From Alphaproteobacteria bacterium (GTDB lineage: Bacteria; Pseudomonadota; Alphaproteobacteria; Rs-D84), in the NCBI GenBank assembly GCA_017528045.1, contig JAFXPG010000001.1, positions 1 to 43,756 of the forward strand: a DNA stretch of 43,756 nt. The letters are read 5' to 3'. A program made the position numbers and the translations under genes. A model generated the notes under the pieces. The model was not told the DNA's origin. It was given only the letters and a program-made list of their open reading frames with translations, and did no database searches. This document shows, in pieces, positions 7,117 through 16,637 of the stretch; position 1 is the stretch's first letter; each line of letters opens with the position of its first letter.

Positions 7117-7250
7117 AAGACATTTTTCTTGTGTCTTTATTGTGTCCCAAAATGATAACTTAACAAAATCGGGACAAAAACAAACCACACACCCAAAAGA
7201 TTCACTACAAATAAAGTTATGCTTTATTCGCAATGAATTGCGGGGTGTGT
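7117..7250 (+). promoter_or_regulatory. Structured leader upstream of RNase J
   Basis: The 250 bases before rnj hold successive helices. AAGACA (7117-7122) pairs with TGTCTT (7132-7137) and TGTCCC (7143-7148) with GGGACA (7171-7176). An outer stem ACACACCC (7187-7194)/GGGTGTGT (7243-7250) encloses two hairpins, ATAAAG/CTTTAT (7211-7227) and CGCAA/TTGCG (7229-7242), forming a three-way junction. The ribosome binding site AAAAAAGGA lies just after it. This could be a site of autoregulatory cleavage by RNase J or another RNA control element; that is inference. Confidence 0.5.
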
Positions 7251-7278
7251 AAATGTAAAACATAAAAAAGGATTTTAA

Positions 7279-9060
7279 ATGATAAGATTAAAGAAAGAAA
7301 AAAACGAAGAAATTAAAAAATCTGTAAAAATTGCAGACAAACCAGCACACGAATCCGATAAAAACGATGATAAAATGTATTTTATGGCATTGGGTGGTTT
7401 AGAACATGTCGGTCAAAATATGTACGTTTATAAATATCGTGGTAAATATTTAGTTGTAGATTGTGGTATGGGATTTTTAGAAGAAGAAATTGGCGCAGGA
7501 GATGTTCAATATTGTGATACAACATGGTTAGAAAAACATAAAAAAGATGTTGTTGCTTTTGTTATGACACATGGACATGAAGATCATATTGGTGCATTAA
7601 AATATATTTGGCCAAAGTTCAGAAAACCTATATATTGCACCCGTTTCCCTGCTGAAATTTTGCGCAGAACTTTTGATGGTCTGGAAATGGATTATAACCC
7701 AGAAAAAGATATTATAGAATTTGATTATCATGGTGCAGAATTAAAACTGGATCCTTTTACTGTTGAAACATTTCACGTTTCACATTCTATTCCAGAAGCT
7801 CAAATGTTAATTATAAAAACAGATGCCGGAAAAATATTACATACTGGCGACTGGACATTTAATGATGATAATCCGATTGAAGACCCAACAAATTATGCAC
7901 GTTTAACAGAAATTGGTTCTGATCCAAAATTATTGGCTTGCGTTTGTGATTCTACATCTTCTGAACGTCAAACACCACAAACAACAGAAACCCAAGTTCG
8001 TGAAACTTTGACAGAAATTATGAAAAAAGCACCTGGCCGTGTTTTTGTCACGGGTTATTCTCGCAGTTTAGCTCGTATAAAAATGTTTTCAGAAGCTGCT
8101 CACGCAGCAGGACGCATTGCTTGTATCAAAGAACGCAGCAATCCAAACCCTGTACCATATGTTGGATTACCTGAATTTCGTGAAATTGGTATAGAATACG
8201 GATATCTGGGTAAAGACGATGTTTATACTTTTGATGAAATCAAAGATTTGCCAGCTGAAAAACAAGCTATATTCTTGACTGGTTCACAAGGCGAAAAATT
8301 CGCTATGTTAACCCGTTTATGCAATGGTCATGTAAAAGAATTAAAATTATTACCAACTGATACAGTTATATTCAGTGCTATTATCATTCCTGGTCGTGAA
8401 CAAGACGTATCTTATCTTTATAATAAACTGGCACGTATGGGTATAAAAACTTATACAATCTTTGATACGGATAATTTACACGCTTCCGGTCATGCAGGCC
8501 GTCCAGAATTTGAACGCTTTTATGATATGGTTCACCCACAAGTATCAATTCCAATGCACGGTGAATTTATATCAGAAATGTTAAACGGAAAAATGGCAAT
8601 GGAACGTGGCGGTGCTAAACATATGATGATTGTTCACAATGGCGATATGATTGCTTTACGTGACGGTGAAGAACCGTATGTTGCAGAAACAATCCAAACA
8701 GGTTTTGTTGTTATGGAAGGCGAAACAGAACGCAGTGCTGACGATCAGGTATATAAGAACCGTAAAAAGATAGCAGCAAATGGTGCGATATTTGTAACAT
8801 TGCCTATTGATAAACGCGGTTTCTTAAAAGGTGTTCCTGAAGTTTCCAGCGCAGGTATATTTGAATCTGATGACACAGGTTTTATGAAACGTCAAATTCA
8901 AATAGAAATCACTCAAGCAATTGATAAATTAACAAAAACAGAACGTAAAAATCGTGATAATTTATATAAAGCGGTTCAAGTGGCTTCTAACAAGGTTGTT
9001 CGTGCATCTTTGGGTGCAGACAAGAAACCTCAATACAGCGTTCATTTTGTGTTAAAATAA
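7279..9060 (+). CDS. rnj: Ribonuclease J
   Basis: 593-residue metallo-beta-lactamase/beta-CASP ribonuclease with 5'-3' exo- and endonuclease activity, a main RNA-decay and rRNA-maturation enzyme in alphaproteobacteria. The zinc motif HGHEDHIG lies at residues 98-105, followed by motif 3 (HVSHSIPEA) and the aspartate of motif 4 (HTGDWTF). The beta-CASP motifs include VTGYSRSLARI, TGSQGE and SIPMHGEF. The C-terminal dimerisation domain is present (KTERKNRDNLYKAV...). The first 35 residues are a Lys/Glu-rich extension. Start 7279 has AAGGA at ideal spacing. The structured leader upstream and a terminator right after it indicate a single-gene unit. Confidence 0.96.
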   Translation: MIRLKKEKNEEIKKSVKIADKPAHESDKNDDKMYFMALGGLEHVGQNMYVYKYRGKYLVVDCGMGFLEEEIGAGDVQYCDTTWLEKHKKDVVAFVMTHGHEDHIGALKYIWPKFRKPIYCTRFPAEILRRTFDGLEMDYNPEKDIIEFDYHGAELKLDPFTVETFHVSHSIPEAQMLIIKTDAGKILHTGDWTFNDDNPIEDPTNYARLTEIGSDPKLLACVCDSTSSERQTPQTTETQVRETLTEIMKKAPGRVFVTGYSRSLARIKMFSEAAHAAGRIACIKERSNPNPVPYVGLPEFREIGIEYGYLGKDDVYTFDEIKDLPAEKQAIFLTGSQGEKFAMLTRLCNGHVKELKLLPTDTVIFSAIIIPGREQDVSYLYNKLARMGIKTYTIFDTDNLHASGHAGRPEFERFYDMVHPQVSIPMHGEFISEMLNGKMAMERGGAKHMMIVHNGDMIALRDGEEPYVAETIQTGFVVMEGETERSADDQVYKNRKKIAANGAIFVTLPIDKRGFLKGVPEVSSAGIFESDDTGFMKRQIQIEITQAIDKLTKTERKNRDNLYKAVQVASNKVVRASLGADKKPQYSVHFVLK

Positions 9061-9083
9061 AAAATGTAAGCAAAAAATTATAA

Positions 9084-9109
9084 ACCGGTACGACAAGTAT
9101 CGGTTTTTT
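9084..9109 (+). terminator. Terminator of rnj
   Basis: ACCGGTAC - GACAA - GTATCGGT followed by TTTTT. Confidence 0.8.
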
Positions 9110-9171
9110 AATAAAAATACTTGATTTGAATACCAAAAATTTTCTACACTAAAAATGTGTTAAGGAAAGAG

Positions 9172-12100
9172 ATGAACAAAAAGCCAGTATTTTTGTGGTT
9201 CTTGTATTTGTTACGTGCAATTACTTTTTGCACATTGTTTGCTTTTGTTTCTGAAAAAGCGTATTCAGCATACACACCTTCTAGGGATTGTCCTGAAAAT
9301 GCCATCTATGTAAATTCATCTTGTCAATGTAATACAGGATTCACCCAAACAAACAATAACTATACTTTTAACAGCAACACCAAAGTTACTAATGTAAATA
9401 AAAACAATTACACATTAGCTAGCAATGGTTATGAATATACTGTTCTTTTATCAGGATTAACCGAACAAGATACCCAAATCACAGGTCAGGTTATGTTATT
9501 AAGTTCTAGTAGCAATTCGGATTTGGATGTAGAACCTGTACCTGGGACAGATACCGGCAGCAACAAATGTTGGTGTCGTATTGTTGAACCTTTTGAAACA
9601 ATATGGAAATATGTAAATACTGCCGATAGCTTGACAAGTTGTGCATCAAAATGTATTGCGAAACTTAACAGTTCTTCTGTACCAAGTACTTTTGGGTCCA
9701 ATGGCATATTAATGAACGGAGAAACATGTGAAGGAAACGCTGTAGTAAATTGTAATCCGGGATACGAAAACATAAACAACACATGTACACCCATAAATTA
9801 TACTATTGCATATAATTTGAACGGTGGAACAAATTATGCAAATGCCCCTATCAGTTATAATATAACAAGTGCCACTATAACTTTGGGTACACCGACAAAA
9901 ACAAACAATGTTTTTGCTGGTTGGTATGATAATTCAGGTTTTAATGGTGATACTATTACAAAAATATCCAGCGGTTCAACAGGTAACAGAAATTTATATG
10001 CTAAATGGACAACGTGTAATTCTTGTAATGCAGGTACAAATGCAACTTGCTCTTTATCTGTTGTAAATAACACTTGTACTTATACAACTTCTTGTCCAAG
10101 CGGTTATAATATTTCCGGCAATGGAACATCTGTGCCTACATGTACACCTATAAATTATACTATTACATATAATTTGAATGGCGGTTCTGGATGTTCAAAT
10201 ACAACCTATACCGGAACAACAACACTTTGCACACCAAATCGTTCCGGATATTCATTTAATGGTTGGACTGACAGCAATACATCAAATACATACAGTGGTG
10301 GGGCATCCGTCACAGATACCAATTTGAATTTAACTGCGTCCTGGACATATGTTGGATGTAATAATGGATATTATTTTGCGAACAATACATGTAATGCATG
10401 TGACAGTGGATATACATCCGATGGTTCAACCGCAACATCAACTGCTGATTGCTATCGTGATTGTATTACCACAGATATACAGCATTCAACCGCAATAACC
10501 GGTTATGTATATCAAAATGGCACAAATGCATGTACACCAACCAGCTGCAATACCGGATACGCGCCAAAGGCAGGCACACCAGACCTTATGACACTAATCG
10601 GTACAAGCGAAGCAGGAACAGGTGTGGGTTATAAATCCAACAGTGGTACAGGCAATAACGCTAATGAATCAACATACGGCATAACAAACAACGGTGAATT
10701 TGTAACAGATTACGGCAACAAAGGTAAAGTACACGGGTACGCCATATGTTCTACACGCGGTGTAAACAATATATATTACGGTAATAATAACATATTCGAA
10801 TCCGACCACTTTGTATCTAATTTACAAGATGAAACTGGGAAATATGGCGCAGACTATTGCTATTGTCAATTGGATAATTATAAAACAAGTGGCGATACTA
10901 ATACCATAAGCTTGTCCACTCCATGGGTGCTTAACAGTCTCGTTGGCGGTCTTAACGGTTGTGATAGTTTCTGTGCAGAAAAATGTGCAACATCTCTGAG
11001 TAGTATTTCGGCATTGAAATACATTGCGTTCCGTACTGCCGTTTTCAATACTGTTGATGCTGGACCGGCGATGTGTGAAATTGAAACGTATGATGTTACA
11101 TATTCTTGTGGGGATGGTGCAACTGGGGATGCCCCATCGGCAACAACTGTGGATTATGGTGCATCATTTACACCGGCAGCAAATACTTGTTCAAAAACCA
11201 ACTATGAATTTGCTGGATGGGTGGTTTCAAATACTAACCCTTCTGAAACCAAAGCTGCAGGCACTGCATTTACATGGAATTATACAGAAGATAAAACATT
11301 AACTGCTAAGTGGACAGCTATAGAATGTGGCAACAACCAATATTTTGATACTGTTTCTAACAGTTGTATGTATTGTCCGACAGGATTTACCCCAACTGCT
11401 GATGCGACAAGTATTGCTGACTGTGTCATAATTGCTCATCCTGGAACATATTTAAATCCAAATAACATAGACAAAAGCATAACTGGTGGTTATACATACA
11501 TAAAAGATGGGGATGGTTATACACAACAACCAGAATTTACAAATGCGAAACAAAACTCTTGGAAAGTTTTCTTTGATTATGGAAATTTAAGCGGACGTGC
11601 AGCATGCAGCGACATATGGGCAGAATACGGTTCTGTAAACCAAGACACAGAATTCAGCCCAACAACTTGGTATGGTTATAATTGTTGGTGCGATATAGAA
11701 GAATATGGAGATTGTACCGTAAACAACAGACAAAATTGTTCTGATACTGAAACAATAACAACCAAATCAAAATGGGTTTCATTTGGGTATGTTGATGATA
11801 ATCGTTGTTGGCAAGATTGTGCTGGCAAATGTGCAAATGCAATGGAACAAAATGAATATTTACGTTCTAATGCTTTATCTACTATTGCTTTACAAATAGA
11901 AGATTGTCCTGCCGGGTATTATTGTCCAAACACTATAACTATTAATTATGGTAATATGCCAGATTCTTATAACAATAAATTTGAATGTCCAGAACAATAT
12001 CCCGATTCTGATAAAAACGCAACAAACATATCATATTGTTTCAAAGCATGTGACGAAAAAATTGGTTTTACCGTATCTGGTATAGATTATTATGGAAATG

Positions 12101-13074
12101 ATGTTACTGACACATGTATTTATACCCCGAACACATACACAGTAACATACGACATAAATTACAATGGTGGGACAAATCCTGAAGCTGCAAGTTATACAGT
12201 TGGTGGAAGTGGAATAACCTTACCAACAGTAACCAGAACAGGATATACATTAGACGGTTGGTATACAGAATCAAATGGTGGTACAAAAATCAACAATCCA
12301 TATACACCAGATTCTAATACGACATTATATGCACATTGGACAGAAATAATATGTGATAACACACAGTATTTTGATGAAACAACAAACAGTTGTATAGAAT
12401 GTCCAGCAGAATATCCGAATTCTGTAAATGGGGTATGTTCGATAGAAAAGAGTTGCCCTGCTTTGGTATGTCCGGAACATTCTACATGTTCATATATAGG
12501 AGCAACGACATGGACAGAATATATAGACACAGGAAACACAGAAGAACATTGTAAGATAAGAATAGAAGATTGTGATGAAGGCTATACATCAAATGGGGAA
12601 ACATGTTCACCAAACACATATACAGTAATATATGATGTAAATGGTGGTAATGCATTAACCCAAAGTACTGCAGAATACATAGTTGGTGGGAATGCAATAA
12701 CATTACCAACAGTAACTAGAACAGGATATACATTTGATGGTTGGTATACAGCATCAAATGGCGGTAATAAGGTAACTAGTCCATATACACCAACGGGCAA
12801 TATAACATTATATGCACATTGGAACAAAGCAGAATTTATATGTGAATCTGGTAAATGGTACCATATTGGATTTGATGATAAAGATAAAATATGTTTGTAT
12901 GCTGAAAAGAAGACATCTCCTGCTATTGCTTTTGCAAATGCGGGCGAAGAACCTTATTACATATTATTATCACAAGACCAGAATTTAAAGATAAACAATA
13001 AATCTGATATAAAAATGCATGTTTATATTGATGGTAATATATATAATGCATATGACGAATCTGTAAACCAATAA
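9172..13074 (+). CDS. Giant Cys-rich secreted protein with InlB-type beta repeats
   Basis: 1300 residues, starting at ATG 9172 behind AAGGAAAG; a signal peptide ends near AYSA. Five Listeria-Bacteroides (Flg_new/InlB B-repeat) units are recognisable by the pattern Y-T-I/V-T-Y-x-x-N-G-G ... GYxFxGWY ... LYAxW. They start near nucleotides 9795, 10150, 11085, 12133 and 12613. Between them lie Cys-rich GCC2/GCC3- or EGF-like modules (CxxGYxxxxGxxC) and unique Cys/Trp-rich blocks. InlB B-repeats are beta-grasp-like modules of surface or secreted adhesins. No C-terminal sorting signal, autotransporter barrel or membrane anchor is visible, so export beyond the inner membrane is unexplained. The last two repeats are very similar at DNA level. 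Host-interaction function is inferred. Confidence 0.85.
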   Translation: MNKKPVFLWFLYLLRAITFCTLFAFVSEKAYSAYTPSRDCPENAIYVNSSCQCNTGFTQTNNNYTFNSNTKVTNVNKNNYTLASNGYEYTVLLSGLTEQDTQITGQVMLLSSSSNSDLDVEPVPGTDTGSNKCWCRIVEPFETIWKYVNTADSLTSCASKCIAKLNSSSVPSTFGSNGILMNGETCEGNAVVNCNPGYENINNTCTPINYTIAYNLNGGTNYANAPISYNITSATITLGTPTKTNNVFAGWYDNSGFNGDTITKISSGSTGNRNLYAKWTTCNSCNAGTNATCSLSVVNNTCTYTTSCPSGYNISGNGTSVPTCTPINYTITYNLNGGSGCSNTTYTGTTTLCTPNRSGYSFNGWTDSNTSNTYSGGASVTDTNLNLTASWTYVGCNNGYYFANNTCNACDSGYTSDGSTATSTADCYRDCITTDIQHSTAITGYVYQNGTNACTPTSCNTGYAPKAGTPDLMTLIGTSEAGTGVGYKSNSGTGNNANESTYGITNNGEFVTDYGNKGKVHGYAICSTRGVNNIYYGNNNIFESDHFVSNLQDETGKYGADYCYCQLDNYKTSGDTNTISLSTPWVLNSLVGGLNGCDSFCAEKCATSLSSISALKYIAFRTAVFNTVDAGPAMCEIETYDVTYSCGDGATGDAPSATTVDYGASFTPAANTCSKTNYEFAGWVVSNTNPSETKAAGTAFTWNYTEDKTLTAKWTAIECGNNQYFDTVSNSCMYCPTGFTPTADATSIADCVIIAHPGTYLNPNNIDKSITGGYTYIKDGDGYTQQPEFTNAKQNSWKVFFDYGNLSGRAACSDIWAEYGSVNQDTEFSPTTWYGYNCWCDIEEYGDCTVNNRQNCSDTETITTKSKWVSFGYVDDNRCWQDCAGKCANAMEQNEYLRSNALSTIALQIEDCPAGYYCPNTITINYGNMPDSYNNKFECPEQYPDSDKNATNISYCFKACDEKIGFTVSGIDYYGNDVTDTCIYTPNTYTVTYDINYNGGTNPEAASYTVGGSGITLPTVTRTGYTLDGWYTESNGGTKINNPYTPDSNTTLYAHWTEIICDNTQYFDETTNSCIECPAEYPNSVNGVCSIEKSCPALVCPEHSTCSYIGATTWTEYIDTGNTEEHCKIRIEDCDEGYTSNGETCSPNTYTVIYDVNGGNALTQSTAEYIVGGNAITLPTVTRTGYTFDGWYTASNGGNKVTSPYTPTGNITLYAHWNKAEFICESGKWYHIGFDDKDKICLYAEKKTSPAIAFANAGEEPYYILLSQDQNLKINNKSDIKMHVYIDGNIYNAYDESVNQ
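12131..12822 (+). repeat. Recently duplicated InlB-type repeat units in the giant protein
   Basis: About 210 bp at 12131-12340 recurs with high identity at 12613-12822. Long runs match around TACCAACAGTAAC, GAACAGGATATACATT and CATTATATGCACATTGGA. The differences are mostly scattered single bases plus short indels near the start. Confidence 0.85.
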
Positions 13075-13079
13075 AAAGC

Positions 13080-13108
13080 TTGATTTTTCAAAAAAAACAA
13101 TATAAAAT
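13080..13108 (+). promoter_or_regulatory. Promoter of rpsD
   Basis: TTGATT (13080-13085), 17-nt spacer, TAAAAT (13103-13108). A leader of about 110 nt follows, with a short CTGG-ATAG-CCAG hairpin near 13117. The leader could hold ribosomal-protein feedback control, but I see no known S4 site. Confidence 0.55.
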
Positions 13109-13222
13109 ACGCATCGCTGGATAGCCAGAACTGAATAATCAATGGTGTCTTTGGTCCCATTTGAAATAAGGATTCTGTCAAAAGTCCGGCACAATAAAAA
13201 ACCAAAACAAAAGGAAAATATT

Positions 13223-13855
13223 ATGGCAAGAGCTGGTGCAAAACGTAGCACACGTAAATTAAAGATTGGACGTTCTTTGGGCGTTAATCTTTGGGGTCAA
13301 GCTAAATCCCCATTTAATAAACGCAAATATAAACCAGGACAACATGGACCAACTTCCCGTGGTGCATCTTCATCTGATTACGCAAAACAGATGCGCGCAA
13401 AACAGACTTTGAAAGGTTATTATGGTAATATTGGCGAAAAGAAATTCCATGCTTATTATGCAGAAGCAGAAAATATGAAAGGTGACGCACCTGAAAATTT
13501 GATTGGTTTATTGGAAAGACGTTTGGATGCTGTTGTATATCGTTCAAAATTGGCTCCAACAGTATTTGCAGCACGTCAATTGGTAAGCCACGGTCATATT
13601 TATGTTAACGGAAAACGTGTAAAAATTGCTTCTTATCGTGTAAATCCAGGCGATGTTATCACAGTAAGCGAAAAAGCAAAACAAATGCCATTGGTAGTAT
13701 TAGCTTTGGAATCTGGCGAACGTAATTTCCCAGATTATATCTCTGTAGATAGTGCCAATTTCACAGCAACATTTACTCGTGTTCCAGCATTTGAAGAAGT
13801 TCCTTATCCTGTTCAAATGCAACCAGAATTGGTCGTTGAATTCTATTCTCGTTAA
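13223..13855 (+). CDS. rpsD: 30S ribosomal protein S4
   Basis: 210 residues, a primary 16S rRNA-binding protein that starts assembly of the small subunit body. It has the family opening, the Lys/Arg-rich [10 protein letters not shown] segment and the S4 RNA-binding domain ([32 protein letters not shown]). The start at 13223 is fixed by AAGGAAAA upstream and by the family's usual beginning; an earlier in-frame ATG at 13142 lies in the untranslated leader. It stands alone here with its own promoter and terminator, not in the alpha ribosomal operon. Confidence 0.97.
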   Translation: MARAGAKRSTRKLKIGRSLGVNLWGQAKSPFNKRKYKPGQHGPTSRGASSSDYAKQMRAKQTLKGYYGNIGEKKFHAYYAEAENMKGDAPENLIGLLERRLDAVVYRSKLAPTVFAARQLVSHGHIYVNGKRVKIASYRVNPGDVITVSEKAKQMPLVVLALESGERNFPDYISVDSANFTATFTRVPAFEEVPYPVQMQPELVVEFYSR

Positions 13856-13880
13856 TAGATATACGAGATTGAGAAAATTG

Positions 13881-13906
13881 ACCGCCCTTTCTGGGCGGTT
13901 TTTATT
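13881..13906 (+). terminator. Terminator of rpsD
   Basis: ACCGCCC - TTTCT - GGGCGGT followed by TTTTATT. Confidence 0.85.
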
Positions 13907-13969
13907 GCAAAATCTTGCTTTTATAATACTATTGTGTTATCATATTGTTCAAATATAAAGGTATAAATT

Positions 13970-14965
13970 ATGGACGATAAAATTATTTTAACTGGAATCA
14001 AACCTACTGGTACCCCACACATTGGAAACTATATTGGGGCATTGTTGCCATTGATTAAAATGTCTGAAAACCATAAAACATTTATGTTTATTGCTGATTT
14101 ACATGCTTTAAATGCGATGCATGATGCAAAAGAAATCAGACAGCATACTTATGAAGAAGCCGCATTAATGATTGCGTGTGGGTTGAATTTAGAAAATACA
14201 GTTTTATTTCGCCAATCTGATATTGACGAAGTCTATAAATTAACAGAATTTTTAATGAATGTGACCCCCAAAGGTTTAATGAACCGTGCCCATTCTTATA
14301 AAGCAATTGTTGAAAAGAATACAGAAGCCGGCATTGATATAGATTCCGGGGTTAATATGGGTTTATATACATACCCTGTATTAATGGCGGCCGATATTTT
14401 ATTGTATAATTCTGACATAGTTCCGGTTGGCAAAGACCAAAAACAACATGTTGAATTTGCACGTGATATTGCCGGATATTTCAATAATATTTATGGTGAA
14501 ACTTTTAAATTACCAGAACCAATTATTGGTGAAGATACCGGATATTTGCCAGGCTTGGATGGCCGTAAGATGAGTAAATCTTATGATAACACAATTCCAT
14601 TATTTGCCCCCAGCAACGAATTAAAAAAGAAAATTATGCGTATTATCACAGATTCTAAGACCCCGGAAGAACCAAAAAATCCAGATGAATCAACGATATT
14701 CCAAATTTATAAAGCGTTCGCGACACCTGATGAAATTGCGGGTTTTCGTAAGATGTTTTTGGATGGCGGTATGGGTTATGGCACTGCAAAAACAATATTA
14801 TTTGAAAAGATAGATTCTGCTTTGGCTGAAAAACGTGCAAAATACGAATATTTAATGTCACATACCGATGAAATTGATGCGATTTTAGAGGCTGGCGCAC
14901 AAAAAGCACGTATGGTTGCTGCAAAAACAATTGCGAAAGTAAAAAAGAAAATGTTGGGATTATAA
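13970..14965 (+). CDS. trpS: Tryptophanyl-tRNA synthetase
   Basis: 331-residue class Ic synthetase that charges tRNA-Trp. The ATP-binding HIGH-type motif is TPHIGNYIG at residues 15-23, and the KMSKS loop is intact (GRKMSKSYDN, near residue 200). Length matches the bacterial family. An AAAGGT ribosome binding site precedes the ATG. The SIMPL-domain gene follows after 23 nt. Confidence 0.97.
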   Translation: MDDKIILTGIKPTGTPHIGNYIGALLPLIKMSENHKTFMFIADLHALNAMHDAKEIRQHTYEEAALMIACGLNLENTVLFRQSDIDEVYKLTEFLMNVTPKGLMNRAHSYKAIVEKNTEAGIDIDSGVNMGLYTYPVLMAADILLYNSDIVPVGKDQKQHVEFARDIAGYFNNIYGETFKLPEPIIGEDTGYLPGLDGRKMSKSYDNTIPLFAPSNELKKKIMRIITDSKTPEEPKNPDESTIFQIYKAFATPDEIAGFRKMFLDGGMGYGTAKTILFEKIDSALAEKRAKYEYLMSHTDEIDAILEAGAQKARMVAAKTIAKVKKKMLGL

Positions 14966-14988
14966 AATAAAGCACGGAGAGAGAAATT

Positions 14989-15720
14989 ATGAAAAAACAA
15001 GTATATCTTTTATTTTTTTGTTTAATTTTCGGTTTTTTGTTTTGGGATACAGCTAATAATATCGCAGAAAAAAAAGAAATCCGCAAAATCAATGTAAATG
15101 GTGAATGTTTAACATCTGTTCCAAAAGACAGAACCGCAATAACTTTACGTGTTACAACTTTGGATAAAAATGCGGCAACATCTATGAAAATGGCCACAGA
15201 GAAAATGGCAACCATCACAGATTACTTAAAAACCATAGATGTAAAAATGCAAACAACAGAATTTGATTCTTATGAAAAAACAGAATGGAATCATGAATTA
15301 CAAAAATCAGAAAATTTGGGCATAGAAACACGTATTGCTGTTGAAGTATCTGCAAATAGTCCTGAAACAATCGAATCCGTATTAAATAAATATGCCGGAC
15401 AACAAGATATATTTACAGAAAATTTACGCATGTTTACCAGTTCTGAAACAATGAAACCTGCTTTAGAAAAATGTCTAGGTATTGCTGTAGAAGATGCCAG
15501 AACACGTGCAAATGCATTAGTTTCAACAAATGGATTAAAAGCAGGAAAATTATTATCTGTATCATATAATAATGTTTCTTATAATGAACGTCCATATTCT
15601 AATTTCAGATTAATGAACGCGAAAATGGCATCTGCAGAATCAATGGATACTGGTGGCAGTTTGGTTTCTAAAGACACAGAAATAACAGTTACAGTGTCTG
15701 CAACATTTGAAATAAAATGA
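14989..15720 (+). CDS. SIMPL-domain periplasmic protein (YggE/DUF541-like)
   Basis: 243 residues with an N-terminal hydrophobic anchor or signal (MKKQVYLLFFCLIFGFLFW). The remainder resembles SIMPL/DUF541 proteins: an INVNGECLTSVPKDRTAI strand opening, a helical ATEKMATITDYLK segment, and the late helix ALEKCLGIAVEDARTRANAL. Members have been linked to oxidative-stress tolerance and envelope functions, but the biochemical role is unclear. GGAGAG precedes the start. Its stop overlaps the xerC start (ATGA at 15717-15720), which indicates translational coupling. Confidence 0.75.
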   Translation: MKKQVYLLFFCLIFGFLFWDTANNIAEKKEIRKINVNGECLTSVPKDRTAITLRVTTLDKNAATSMKMATEKMATITDYLKTIDVKMQTTEFDSYEKTEWNHELQKSENLGIETRIAVEVSANSPETIESVLNKYAGQQDIFTENLRMFTSSETMKPALEKCLGIAVEDARTRANALVSTNGLKAGKLLSVSYNNVSYNERPYSNFRLMNAKMASAESMDTGGSLVSKDTEITVTVSATFEIK

Positions 15721-16637
15721 ATGAAATAATAGAAGAATTTAATGATTATTTATTGAATACGAAAAACTATTCAAATCATACTGTTTTAGGTTATGATACA
15801 GACATTCGTGATTTTGTTAGTTTTTTTGCACATTTTAATGACGGTAAAGCAGAATTAACAGACATAATTAAAGCAGATACTTTTGCTTTTCGTGCATGGT
15901 TGGCAAATCGTGCAAAACGGGAATTATCACATAAATCAACAGCACGAGCTTTATCTTCTTTACGAACATTTTATAAATGGTTGGCAATACACAAAAACTT
16001 ACAAAACGATGCTATTGGTTTGATTTCTTCACCAAAAATAGAAAAAAAATTATCTAAAGCAATAGAAACAACAGATATAGCTGATATGCACGATGCCATA
16101 CGTGCGATAGATAACAATGAACCATGGTTGGCTGCACGTGATTGGGCTTTGGTTGTTTTGATATTTGGTTGTGGATTACGTATAAGCGAAGCATTATCTT
16201 TAAAAAACAAAGATATTACAAACAATCCAGAATCTTTACGTATTGTAGGTAAAGGAAATAAAGAAAGGATTGTTCCTGTTTTACCTGCTGTTAATACAGC
16301 AATTAATAAATACATAAAAATAAAACCATATGGAAATCAGCCTGATGATTTTTTGTTTCGCAGTGTTCGTGGTTTACCCATGTCTGCAAGAATGGCTGAA
16401 AAAGTAGTTGAAAATCTTCGGCATTATTTACAATTACCAGATTACGTAACCCCACATGCATTACGACACACTTTTGCAACAGCCTTACTGGCAGGTGGTG
16501 CAGATTTACGTAGTTTACAAGAATTATTGGGGCATTCTTCTTTATCTACAACTCAATTATATACAAAAGTAAACATGGCAGAAATAATGTCTGCTTATAA
16601 TAATGCACACCCTATGGCACATGGGGAAGACAAATAA
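15717..16637 (+). CDS. xerC: Tyrosine recombinase XerC/XerD type
   Basis: 306-residue tyrosine recombinase that resolves chromosome dimers at dif with its partner. It has an N-terminal SAM-like core-binding domain, then the catalytic domain with R155 (GCGLRISEA), K179 (GKGNKER), H247 and R250 (HALRHTF), H273 (LGHSSLSTT) and nucleophile Y282 (LYTKV). Length and the absence of any mobile-element context favour a housekeeping XerC over a phage integrase; XerD cannot be fully excluded. It overlaps the upstream gene by 4 nt and ends exactly next to the bamD stop on the other strand. Confidence 0.9.
   Translation: MNEIIEEFNDYLLNTKNYSNHTVLGYDTDIRDFVSFFAHFNDGKAELTDIIKADTFAFRAWLANRAKRELSHKSTARALSSLRTFYKWLAIHKNLQNDAIGLISSPKIEKKLSKAIETTDIADMHDAIRAIDNNEPWLAARDWALVVLIFGCGLRISEALSLKNKDITNNPESLRIVGKGNKERIVPVLPAVNTAINKYIKIKPYGNQPDDFLFRSVRGLPMSARMAEKVVENLRHYLQLPDYVTPHALRHTFATALLAGGADLRSLQELLGHSSLSTTQLYTKVNMAEIMSAYNNAHPMAHGEDK

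Noticed and set aside
15717-16637. Phage-type integrase
   Set aside because: Length, the domain layout and coupling to a chromosomal gene fit XerC, and no att-like sites flank it.
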